A stretch of DNA of 19,364 nucleotides from Dehalococcoidia bacterium (GTDB lineage: Bacteria > Chloroflexota > Dehalococcoidia > UBA2979), in assembly GCA_004297315.1 (NCBI GenBank), contig SCTU01000149.1, positions 1 through 19,364 of the forward strand, written 5' to 3'. The position numbers and the translations under genes are program-made. Position 1 is the first letter of the stretch. Every line of letters begins with the position of its first letter. Shown piece by piece: positions 13,382 to 19,364 of the stretch. The notes beneath the pieces are model-generated. The model was not told the origin of the DNA. It made no database searches and worked only from the letters and a program-made list of their open reading frames with translations.

Positions 13382-13414
13382 TGCCCGCCCCTGAACGCGC
13401 GTCCCTCGCGGGAC

Positions 13415-13975
13415 TTAGCGGAGCCGGACCTCGGGCACCTGCTGCGCCTCCTCGGGGGCGTCGAAGAATTGCCGCGGACGGAAGCCGAGCGCGCCGGCCA
13501 GCAGCACCGAGGGGAACGTCGCGATGCCCTGGTTGTAGTCGCGCACGGTGGCGTTGAAGTGCTGTCGGGAGAACGCGATCTGGTTCTCGGTCGTCGTCAA
13601 TTCTTCCTGCAGCGCCAGGACGTTCTCGTTCGCCTTCAGGTTGGGGTAGTTCTCCATCACGGCAAACAGCGAGCGCAGCGTGCCGGTGAGGGCGTTCTCC
13701 GCCTGCGCCTGGGCCGCCGGCCCTTGTGCTCCAGCGGCGACGGCGTTGGCGCGGGCGTCGGTGACGCGCGTCAGCGTGTCCTGCTCGTGCTCCATGTAGC
13801 CCTTCACGGAGTTCACGAGGTTCGGGATCAGGTCCCAGCGGCGCTTCAGCTGGACCTCGATCTGGGCCCATGCCTCGTCCACGCGCAGGCGCTTCTGGAC
13901 GAGGCCGTTGTAGATGGCGATGCCGACCACCGCCAGAAGGGCGACCGCGACGACGACGATGATGACGGGGGACAT
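13415..13975 (-). CDS. lemA: LemA family protein
   Basis: A 186-aa membrane-anchored protein with the usual LemA layout: one N-terminal membrane segment (about 3-21) followed by a long helical bundle outside. Family-typical stretches are YNGLVQKRLRVDEAWAQIEV, QLKRRWDLIPNLVNSVKGYM, LFAVMENYPNLKANENVLAL, QEELTTTENQIAFSRQHFN and YNQGIATFPSVLLAGALGF. Function is not well defined; association with HtpX suggests an envelope role. The ATG at 13975 has AAAGG 10 bases upstream; the in-frame GTG at 13984 overlaps that site and is rejected. It is the first gene of the lemA-htpX-permease-ATPase run. Confidence 0.93.
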   Translation of the reverse strand: MSPVIIVVVAVALLAVVGIAIYNGLVQKRLRVDEAWAQIEVQLKRRWDLIPNLVNSVKGYMEHEQDTLTRVTDARANAVAAGAQGPAAQAQAENALTGTLRSLFAVMENYPNLKANENVLALQEELTTTENQIAFSRQHFNATVRDYNQGIATFPSVLLAGALGFRPRQFFDAPEEAQQVPEVRLR

Positions 13976-14047
13976 GACTCGCACACCTTTCGGAAGTCCG
14001 GCGCGGACGTCCGTGCTCAGGATAGCCGTTCGAGGTGGCGGGGGCCG

Positions 14048-14416
14048 CTAGCGCGGGAACCGTCGCCGCTCGCGCCTGAACTCCCGCTCTGCCGCGGCTG
14101 ACGACGGCCCGGCGACGCGGCGGAACGCCTCAACCATCTCGCGCGCCTCGGCCGTCAGAGTGGAGCCGCCGCCCGTGGCGCCGCCTGAGCCGGAGTCGAG
14201 CAAGGGGACGCCCGCTGCCGCCTCCATCTCGCGCAGCTTCTTCCATGCGGTGCGGACGGGGAGGCGCAGCGTCGCTGCCGCAGCGGTCACCGAGCCCTGC
14301 GCCGCGATCGCCTCGAGGAGCCGTGCGCGGTACTCCGACAGGACGACCCGGTCGCCCCGTTCGAGCCAGATCTTCACGCGCAGGCGCAGCGGGTCGCGGC
14401 CTTCGGCTTCGGGCAT
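14048..14416 (-). CDS. ModE-like winged-helix regulator, single domain (no Mop domains)
   Basis: A 122-aa DNA-binding protein matching the N-terminal domain of the molybdate regulator ModE. RVKIWLERGDRVVLSEYRAR is followed by LLEAIAAQGSVTAAAATLRL and PVRTAWKKLREMEAAAGVPL, the recognition helix and wing, then a Gly/Ser turn (LLDSGSGGATGGGS) and a helix (TLTAEAREMVEAFRRV). Full-length ModE carries two C-terminal Mop domains that bind oxyanion; here only an Arg/Glu-rich tail follows. It probably dimerises and represses the divergent tup genes. The ATG at 14416 has AGGAG at 7 bases. The same frame is open upstream, but through the tupA region on the opposite strand, so that extension is discounted. 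Confidence 0.85.
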   Translation of the reverse strand: MPEAEGRDPLRLRVKIWLERGDRVVLSEYRARLLEAIAAQGSVTAAAATLRLPVRTAWKKLREMEAAAGVPLLDSGSGGATGGGSTLTAEAREMVEAFRRVAGPSSAAAEREFRRERRRFPR

Positions 14417-14441
14417 GTGCTGTCTCCTACGGGTGCATGCT

Positions 14442-14469
14442 AACGTCTTGCACCTGCGTGCAACACGTT
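14442..14469. promoter_or_regulatory. 28-bp palindrome, candidate operator of the ModE-like regulator
   Basis: Arms AACGTCTTGCAC (14442-14453) and GTGCAACACGTT (14458-14469) match at 11 of 12 positions around a CTGC centre. It is in the 70-bp gap between the divergent regulator gene and tupA, 8 bases before tupA's GGAGG ribosome binding site. A TGCTAACGT extended -10-like sequence (14438-14446) overlaps the left arm, so binding there could block tupA transcription. It differs from the E. coli ModE box (which has TATATA-like elements). Confidence 0.6.
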
Positions 14470-14486
14470 CGCTCGCGGAGGTACGC

Positions 14487-15401
14487 ATGCTTCGGAGGTC
14501 CTCGGCCGCGCGCGCGGCCATCGTCCTGGGCCTGCTCGCCACGGCCTTCGCGCTCGCGAGCTGCGGCGGCAGCCCGGCCGCAACGGCACCCGCTGCGACG
14601 CCCACCGGCGTCGGTTCGCCGAAGCCGTCCCGGCCTGACGTCATCCTCGCCACCACGACCAGCACGCAGGACAGCGGCCTGCTGGACGTCCTCGTCCCGG
14701 CGTTCGAGAAGGCGACCGGGTACCGGGTGAAGGTGATCGCCGTGGGTTCGGGCGCGGCGATGCAGATGGGAGAGCGCGGCGACGCGGACGTGCTGCTGGT
14801 GCACTCGCCGGCCGCCGAGGAGAAATTCGTCGCCGACGGCTTCGGCGTCGAGCGCACCCTCGTGATGCACAACGACTTCGTCGTCGCCGGCCCTGCCGCC
14901 GACCCCGCCGGCTTGAAGGGTTCGAAGACTGCCGCGGAGGCGATCAAGAAAATCGCCGACCGTAAAGCGACGTTCGTCAGCCGTGGCGACAACTCGGGCA
15001 CGGACGTGCTGGAGAAGGGCCTCTGGAAAGCCGCCGGGCTGGCTGTGCCGAAAGGGCAGTCCTGGTACCTCGAGACTGGCCAGGGGATGGGGGCGACGTT
15101 GACCGTGGCGCGCGAGAAGCACGGATACACGGTGACCGACCGGGCAACGCTGCTCGCGTTCGCCGCAAAGGCCGACCTCCCCATTCTCGTCGAGGGTGAC
15201 CCCTCGCTGCTGAATGTCTACCACGTGATCGTCCCGCATCCGGAGCGGTTGCCAAAGACGAACACGGACGGCGGGCGTGCGTTCAAGGCCTTCCTCGTGT
15301 CCGCCGACACCCAGCGATTGATCGGCGAGTTCGGGAAGGACAAGTACGGGCAGGCGCTCTTCTTCGCCGACGCCGGCAAGCCCGAGCCAGCCACCCGCTG
15401 A
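14487..15401 (+). CDS. tupA: Tungstate ABC transporter substrate-binding lipoprotein
   Basis: A 304-aa extracytoplasmic binding protein for tungstate. Residues 1-26 are a lipoprotein signal ending in the lipobox LASC (Cys26). The mature protein begins with VILATTTSTQDSGLLDVLVP, where the TTTS motif is the oxyanion-binding hallmark of TupA, followed by VGSGAAMQMGERGDADVLLV, FVSRGDNSGTDVLEKGLWK, WYLETGQGMGATLTVAREK and the PHP region near VIVPHPERLP. These features separate it from molybdate ModA and sulfate proteins. The ATG at 14487 has GGAGG with 5 bases of spacing. Its stop shares one base with the tupB start. Regulation by the divergent ModE-like protein through the upstream palindrome is likely. 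Confidence 0.93.
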   Translation: MLRRSSAARAAIVLGLLATAFALASCGGSPAATAPAATPTGVGSPKPSRPDVILATTTSTQDSGLLDVLVPAFEKATGYRVKVIAVGSGAAMQMGERGDADVLLVHSPAAEEKFVADGFGVERTLVMHNDFVVAGPAADPAGLKGSKTAAEAIKKIADRKATFVSRGDNSGTDVLEKGLWKAAGLAVPKGQSWYLETGQGMGATLTVAREKHGYTVTDRATLLAFAAKADLPILVEGDPSLLNVYHVIVPHPERLPKTNTDGGRAFKAFLVSADTQRLIGEFGKDKYGQALFFADAGKPEPATR

Positions 15402-16099
15402 TGGACCTCCTGCTCGATGCGCTCCGCGAGGCGATCCGGCTGCTCCGCACGGGTGACGACGAGGTGTACTCGATCACACTTCGCACGGCGCTGATCACGG
15501 GCGCCTCCACGCTCGTCGCGGCAGCGGCCGGTCTGCCGCTCGGACTCGGCATCGCACTCGGGCGGTTTCCGGGCCAGCGGGCCGCACTCGCGATGGCGAA
15601 CGCGGGGACGGGGTTGCCGCCGGTGGTCGCGGGGCTCCTCGTGGCTGTACTTCTCTGGCGTTCGGGCCCGCTGGGCGCGCTCGGGCTGATCTACACGCCG
15701 TGGGCGATGGTGATCGCGCAGGCGCTGATCGCGACGCCGCTCGTCGTCTCCTTCGCGGCGGCCGGCGTGATGGCGCTGCCGCCTTCGCTCCACTTGCAGG
15801 TCCGTGCGATGGGGGCCGGGCGGGCGCAGTACCTCTGGCTCGTCGCACGCGAGGCGCGGCTCGCACTCCTAGTCGCCGTGATGGCCGGCTTCGGCGGCGT
15901 CGTCTCCGAGGTGGGGGCCGCGATGATGGTGGGCGGCAACCTCGCGGGCGAGACGCGCGTCTTGACGACGGCGGCGGTGCTCGAGGTCAACCGCGGCAAC
16001 TTCGGCACCGCGCTCGCGCTCGGGCTGATCCTGCTGCTGCTCGTGATTGCCGTGAGCGCCGTCCTGACGACGGCGCAAGCGCGGGTGCGGCGTCGATGA
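15401..16099 (+). CDS. tupB: Tungstate ABC transporter permease
   Basis: A 232-aa inner-membrane permease with about five to six membrane helices. The binding-protein-dependent transport EAA-like loop is recognisable around SLHLQVRAMGAGRAQYLWLV, followed by AREARLALLVAVMAGFGGVV and SEVGAAMMVGGNLAGETRVL, a block strongly conserved in TupB proteins, and NRGNFGTALALGLILLLL. The ATG at 15401 overlaps the last base of the tupA TGA (TGATG), and its own TGA overlaps the tupC ATG (ATGA), so the three transporter genes are tightly coupled. It works with the TupC ATPase and TupA lipoprotein in tungstate import. Confidence 0.93.
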   Translation: MDLLLDALREAIRLLRTGDDEVYSITLRTALITGASTLVAAAAGLPLGLGIALGRFPGQRAALAMANAGTGLPPVVAGLLVAVLLWRSGPLGALGLIYTPWAMVIAQALIATPLVVSFAAAGVMALPPSLHLQVRAMGAGRAQYLWLVAREARLALLVAVMAGFGGVVSEVGAAMMVGGNLAGETRVLTTAAVLEVNRGNFGTALALGLILLLLVIAVSAVLTTAQARVRRR

Positions 16100-17100
16100 G
16101 CGTCCCGGCGCTGGCGCTGCGTGACCTCCACGTGCGGCGGGCGGGACGGGACGTGCTCGACGTGCCCCGCCTGGAAGTCGAGCCCGGCGAGACGCTGGCC
16201 GTGCTTGGTCCGAACGGCGCGGGCAAGAGCACGCTGTTGCTCGCCGCCGCGCTGCTGATCCCCGCGTCCGGCGAGGTCGCGATCTTTGGTGAGGCCGCCC
16301 AACGCGGCACGCACGTCCGTCTGCGCAGGCAGACGGCGACGGTGTTCCAGGACGCGGCGTTGCTGGACATGGGCGTGCGCCGGAACGTCGAGGTCGCGCT
16401 GGCGATGCACGACGTGCCGAAGGGCGAGCGGCGGGCGCGCGCGGACGAGTGGCTCGGACGCCTCGGCGTGGCCCACCTCGCAGAGCAGCGCGGCCACGCT
16501 GTCTCGGGCGGCGAGGCGCAGCGCGTCAGCCTCGCGCGGGCGTTTGCCGTGCGCCCCCGTCTGATCTTCCTCGACGAGCCCTTTGCCGGTGTCGACCACG
16601 CGACGCGGGCGGCGCTCACTGGCGAACTGCGGGCCCTGCTCGCCGCCGAGGGGATGGCGGCGCTGATCGCGACGCACGACCACTCGGAGGCGCTCCTGCT
16701 CGCCGACCGAGTCGTCCTGCTTGACGAGGGCCGGCCGCTGCAGGCGGGCCCTGCGGCGGACGTGCTCGCGCGCCCGAAAAGCGCGCGGGCCGCGCGGTTC
16801 CTCGGCTTCTCCGTGCTCGGGCCGGAGTCCTGCGCGCTCCTCGGCCTGCGACCGCCGGGCGGCGCCTCGCATGCGGCGGTCGCGCCGGACGCGGCGCACC
16901 GGGAGGCGACCGGCGTACCCGCGACCGTGCGCCGCGTCGAGGCCGGCGCCGGCGCGGGACGGCTGCTCGTCGAACTCGCGTCGGGCGATACGCTCGCGCT
17001 CGCGGAGCCGGTCGAGGCGCTGCGCGAGCCCTCGCTGGCGGCCAGGCACGAGGTGCGCGTCGCCATCGACGCGGCGCGCGCAGTCTGGCTGGCGCGCTGA
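16096..17100 (+). CDS. tupC: Tungstate ABC transporter ATP-binding protein with C-terminal TOBE-like domain
   Basis: A 334-aa ATPase energising tungstate uptake. Motifs: Walker A GPNGAGKST (38-46), Q-loop VFQDAAL (83-89), signature VSGGEAQRVSLARA (136-149), Walker B LIFLDEPFAG (156-165) and the switch His194 (ATHD). After about residue 235 there is an Ala/Pro-rich linker, then a 60-residue segment (about 274-334; VPATVRRVEAGAGAGRLLVE followed by LASGDTLALAEPVEAL and HEVRVAI) that resembles a TOBE/Mop oxyanion-binding domain. Many TupC proteins are shorter and lack it, so this could be a feedback site. The ATG at 16096 overlaps the tupB stop by 4 bp. cobO follows 37 bp downstream. Confidence 0.92.
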   Translation: MSVPALALRDLHVRRAGRDVLDVPRLEVEPGETLAVLGPNGAGKSTLLLAAALLIPASGEVAIFGEAAQRGTHVRLRRQTATVFQDAALLDMGVRRNVEVALAMHDVPKGERRARADEWLGRLGVAHLAEQRGHAVSGGEAQRVSLARAFAVRPRLIFLDEPFAGVDHATRAALTGELRALLAAEGMAALIATHDHSEALLLADRVVLLDEGRPLQAGPAADVLARPKSARAARFLGFSVLGPESCALLGLRPPGGASHAAVAPDAAHREATGVPATVRRVEAGAGAGRLLVELASGDTLALAEPVEALREPSLAARHEVRVAIDAARAVWLAR

Positions 17101-17137
17101 CCGGCGGCGCGCCCTATCCTCGACGCCGGAGGACGCG

Positions 17138-17758
17138 ATGACGCAGGACGGGCCAGACGCGGCGCTGGGAAATGACGAGCCGCTGCGCAAGCACGGCCCG
17201 GTCGAGCAGCCCGTGGGGAAATGGAAGGGGCTGTTCCCGAAGAAGCACCCGCTGGTCCTGATCAACACCGGCGACGGCAAAGGCAAGACGACGGCCGCCC
17301 TCGGCGTCACGATGCGCGCATGGGGGCGCGGCTGGTCGATCTGCTGGCTGCAATTCATCAAGAAGAAGGACTCACACTACGGCGAGACCTACGCCGCGGA
17401 GCGCATGGGGATCGAGATGGTCGCCCTCGGCGACGGCTTCACCTGGCTCTCCGAGGACATCGAGCACGACATCGCCCTCGCGGCGGAGGCGTGGGCGCTG
17501 GCGCGCGAGAAGATCATGTCGGGGGAGTTCGACCTCGTCGTGCTGGACGAGATCACCTACCCGATCACGTACGAATGGCTGGACGTGAGCGAGGTGATCG
17601 CGACGCTTCGCGACCGCCCGAAGGACGTCGACATCATCATCACGGGGCGCTCGGCGCACCCCGCGCTGGTGGAGTTCGCCGACACGGTCACGGAGATGAC
17701 CGAGGTGAAGCACGCCTTCCAGTCCGGGATCAAGGCCCAGCCGGGCATCGACTACTAG
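17138..17758 (+). CDS. cobO: Cob(I)yrinic acid a,c-diamide adenosyltransferase (CobO/BtuR/CobA type)
   Basis: A 206-aa cytoplasmic enzyme that adds the 5'-deoxyadenosyl group of ATP to cobalt of reduced corrinoids, making the coenzyme B12 form. The modified P-loop GDGKGKTTAALG (45-56) is diagnostic of this family. RAWGRGWSICWLQFIKKKDS, FTWLSEDIEHDIALA, FDLVVLDEITYPITYEWLDV and IIITGRSAHPALVEFADTVT follow in family order, with the usual basic N-terminal tail. The ATG at 17138 has GGAGG with 5 bases of spacing. An inverted repeat CCGGCG (17101-17106) / CGCCGG (17124-17129) precedes it, its right arm touching the ribosome binding site. The next gene, chrA, starts on the last base of its stop codon. 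Its place in a tungstate operon is unusual. Confidence 0.95.
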   Translation: MTQDGPDAALGNDEPLRKHGPVEQPVGKWKGLFPKKHPLVLINTGDGKGKTTAALGVTMRAWGRGWSICWLQFIKKKDSHYGETYAAERMGIEMVALGDGFTWLSEDIEHDIALAAEAWALAREKIMSGEFDLVVLDEITYPITYEWLDVSEVIATLRDRPKDVDIIITGRSAHPALVEFADTVTEMTEVKHAFQSGIKAQPGIDY

Positions 17759-18948
17759 TGGTGGCCGGCGCACGCCCGCGCCGCGCCTCCGTCATCGAAG
17801 TCTTCCTCGTCGCGTTGCGGCTCGGGCTGACCTCGTTCGGCGGGCCAGTCGCGCATCTCGGCTACTTCCGCCACGAGTACGTCGAACGCCGCCGCTGGCT
17901 GACGGACCTCGAGTACGCGGACACGGTCGCCCTCTGCCAGGCGTTGCCTGGGCCGGCGAGCTCGCAGGTCGGCATCGTGGTCGGCACGGCGCAGGCGGGC
18001 TACCTCGGTGGCCTCGCGGCGTGGGCAGGGTTCACGCTCCCTTCGGCATTCGCGCTCGCGGTTTTTGCACTCCTGCTGGGCAACACCGACATATCGACGT
18101 CAGGCTGGTTGCACGGGCTGCTGATCGCAGCCGTCGCGGTGGTGGCGCAGGCCGTCTGGGGCATGTCACGCACGCTGACCCCGGATGCCGAGCGATTGTC
18201 GATGGCCCTCGTGGCCGCGGTGGCGCTCCTCCTCATCCCCGGTGCGTGGATGCAGGTGCTGGTGCTCGCCAGCGCGGGTGCCTACGGCATCATGCGCTGG
18301 CGAGGTGTCGACACGACGTCGCTGTCGGCCGTCCCTGTCGAGGCGCGCTACCGCCGACTGGCGCCGCTGTGGCTCGTGTCTTTCGTCGTGCTGCTGGCTG
18401 GACTCGGCGCGGCGCGGGCCCTCGCCGGGGGCGCCAGTCTGGCGGCGATGGCCGAGGTCAGCGCGCGCACGGGGTCGCTGGTCTTCGGTGGCGGGCACGT
18501 CGTCCTGCCGCTGCTCGAAGAAGGGTTCGTCCCGCGCTGGCTCACGGAGCAGGAATTCCTCGCCGGGTACGGTGCGGCGCAGGCCGTCCCCGGGCCACTG
18601 TTCACGTTCTCCGCCTACCTCGGCGCGAAGGGAGCGGGAGTCGGAGGCGCGGCGCTCGCACTGACGACGATCTTCGCGCCCTCGTTCCTGCTGGTCTGGG
18701 GTGTGGGGCCGTACTGGGACCAACTGCGGTCGCGCTCCATCGTGCGCGCGGGGCTCCGAGGCGTGAACGCGGGGGTCGTCGGCCTGCTGGCGGCTGCGTT
18801 CTACTCGCCGGTGCTGACGAGCGCCGTCCGCGGCGTCGAGGACGTGGCGCTCGCGCTCGTGTGCGGCGTGCTGCTCATCGTCTGGCGCCGCCCGCCTTGG
18901 ATGGTGGTACTGGTCGCGGCCGCGGGCGGGACGTTGCTCTCGCTCTGA
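17758..18948 (+). CDS. chrA: Chromate transporter, ChrA family (two-domain, CHR)
   Basis: A 396-aa inner-membrane transporter of the CHR family, which exports chromate driven by the proton gradient. Both homologous halves are present. The N half has LTSFGGPVAHLGYFRHEYVE, RRRWLTDLEYADTVALCQ and LPGPASSQVGIVVG. The C half has GSLVFGGGHVVLPLLEEGFV, TEQEFLAGYGAAQAVPGPLF and TFSAYLGAKGAGVGGAAL. About ten to twelve hydrophobic segments are seen. The GTG at 17758 overlaps the last base of the cobO TAG, with a second GTG next to it; no separate ribosome binding site exists, so translation is likely coupled to cobO. Other oxyanions may be exported, since substrates of most family members are untested. 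It converges on nhaA with a 7-bp gap. Confidence 0.93.
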   Translation: MVAGARPRRASVIEVFLVALRLGLTSFGGPVAHLGYFRHEYVERRRWLTDLEYADTVALCQALPGPASSQVGIVVGTAQAGYLGGLAAWAGFTLPSAFALAVFALLLGNTDISTSGWLHGLLIAAVAVVAQAVWGMSRTLTPDAERLSMALVAAVALLLIPGAWMQVLVLASAGAYGIMRWRGVDTTSLSAVPVEARYRRLAPLWLVSFVVLLAGLGAARALAGGASLAAMAEVSARTGSLVFGGGHVVLPLLEEGFVPRWLTEQEFLAGYGAAQAVPGPLFTFSAYLGAKGAGVGGAALALTTIFAPSFLLVWGVGPYWDQLRSRSIVRAGLRGVNAGVVGLLAAAFYSPVLTSAVRGVEDVALALVCGVLLIVWRRPPWMVVLVAAAGGTLLSL

Positions 18949-18955
18949 CGGATGG

Positions 18956-19364
18956 TTACGCCTCGTGCGCCTCGCGTGCCGGCACGTCGAGGAGGTAGAG
19001 GAGCAGCCACCCGACCACACCGGCAACCAGCGAGGCGCCGAGGATGCCGAGTTTCGCCTCGGTGAGTAGGGCCGGGTCATCGAATGACAGGCCGGCGATG
19101 AACAGCGCGACCGTGAAGCCGATGCCGGCCACCGCGCCGACGCCAACGACCGACCCCCAGCCCACCCCGGTGGGCAGCTTCGCCCCCAGCGATACGGCGA
19201 GCCAGATCGCCGCGACGATCCCAAGTGGCTTTCCGAGCACCAGACCCAGGAAGACTCCATGCGCAACCGGCGAGCGCATAGCGTCCGAGAGTAGAGCGGG
19301 ATCGACTGTGATTCCGGCGTTCACGAAAGCGAAGGTCGGGGCGATGACGTAAGCAGCGAATGGC
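18956..19364 (-). CDS. nhaA: Na+/H+ antiporter NhaA, C-terminal part (5'-truncated by window edge)
   Basis: The last 135 or so residues of an NhaA antiporter, which exchanges sodium for protons across the inner membrane. Visible family blocks are PTFAFVNAGITVDP (the conserved 'P-L-F-A-F-x-N-A-G' helix), VFLGLVLGKPLGIVAAIWLA (the helix with the conserved G-K-P-x-G), GWGSVVGVGAVAGIGFTVAL, FIAGLSFDD and AKLGILGASLVAGVVGWLLL. The frame is open to the window end at 19364, and the TAA at 18956-18958 is the true stop. The start and the catalytic Asp pair are outside the window. It converges with chrA, so it is transcribed independently of the tup run. Confidence 0.93.
   Translation of the reverse strand, partial: PFAAYVIAPTFAFVNAGITVDPALLSDAMRSPVAHGVFLGLVLGKPLGIVAAIWLAVSLGAKLPTGVGWGSVVGVGAVAGIGFTVALFIAGLSFDDPALLTEAKLGILGASLVAGVVGWLLLYLLDVPAREAHEA

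Noticed and set aside
14417..15184. N-terminal extension of the ModE-like regulator
   Set aside because: It runs antisense through tupA. The ATG at 14416 has AGGAG and begins the recognised domain.
15691..17361. Minus-strand open frame of 556 codons opposite tupB/tupC
   Set aside because: It is a shadow of tupB, tupC and cobO, which have complete motifs and overlapping starts; no domain is seen on the minus strand.

Overview
This is a high-GC bacterial chromosome segment of about 19.4 kb, with strong G/C preference at third codon positions. Most of it is ordinary housekeeping and envelope content, with one insertion-sequence end at the left edge. The gene mix (ECF sigma/RskA-like anti-sigma pair, phosphotriesterase-family hydrolase, VanZ-like protein, tungstate ABC transporter, LemA/HtpX pair, possible leaderless expression) would suit Chloroflexota or a similar high-GC lineage. 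Nothing here fixes the taxon, so this is inference only.

Layout. 1-632: the end of an IS1595-family element, with a truncated transposase on the minus strand, a tiny divergent ORF inside the element and a consensus-like transposase promoter. 636-1942 (minus): a small unknown gene translationally coupled to a lipoprotein with a streptogramin-lyase-type seven-bladed propeller. 2034-2522 (plus): a possible leaderless 41-aa ORF abutting a VanZ-like membrane protein. 2546-4449 (minus): tRNA-Lys(UUU), a phosphotriesterase-family metal hydrolase and an alpha/beta hydrolase. 4492-5193 (minus): a phosphoglycosyl (sugar) transferase. 5351-7351 (plus): a secreted or membrane-anchored glucose/sorbosone-dehydrogenase-like propeller protein whose first 250 bp carry two compensating frameshifts. 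7432-9067 (plus): a bacterial PH-domain membrane protein and a D-Ala-D-Ala carboxypeptidase. 9078-10270 (minus): anti-sigma factor and ECF sigma factor, preceded by an intergenic region rich in inverted repeats.

10510-13975 (minus) reads lemA, htpX, a FecCD/BtuC-type permease and a FecE/BtuD-type ATPase, closely packed. 14048-14416 (minus) is a single-domain ModE-like regulator. It faces a plus-strand run of overlapping genes at 14487-18948: tungstate binding protein TupA, permease TupB, ATPase TupC, corrinoid adenosyltransferase CobO and chromate transporter ChrA. A 28-bp near-perfect palindrome lies between the regulator and tupA and is the best operator candidate in the window. A truncated NhaA antiporter gene (minus) closes the window, tail to tail with chrA.

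The most notable items are the oxyanion/corrinoid gene run with its palindrome, the compensating frameshifts in the dehydrogenase-like gene, the structured leaders upstream of the sigma-factor and lyase-like genes, and the small ORF antisense to the transposase leader. I found no CRISPR array, prophage, or clear novel defence or biosynthetic system.
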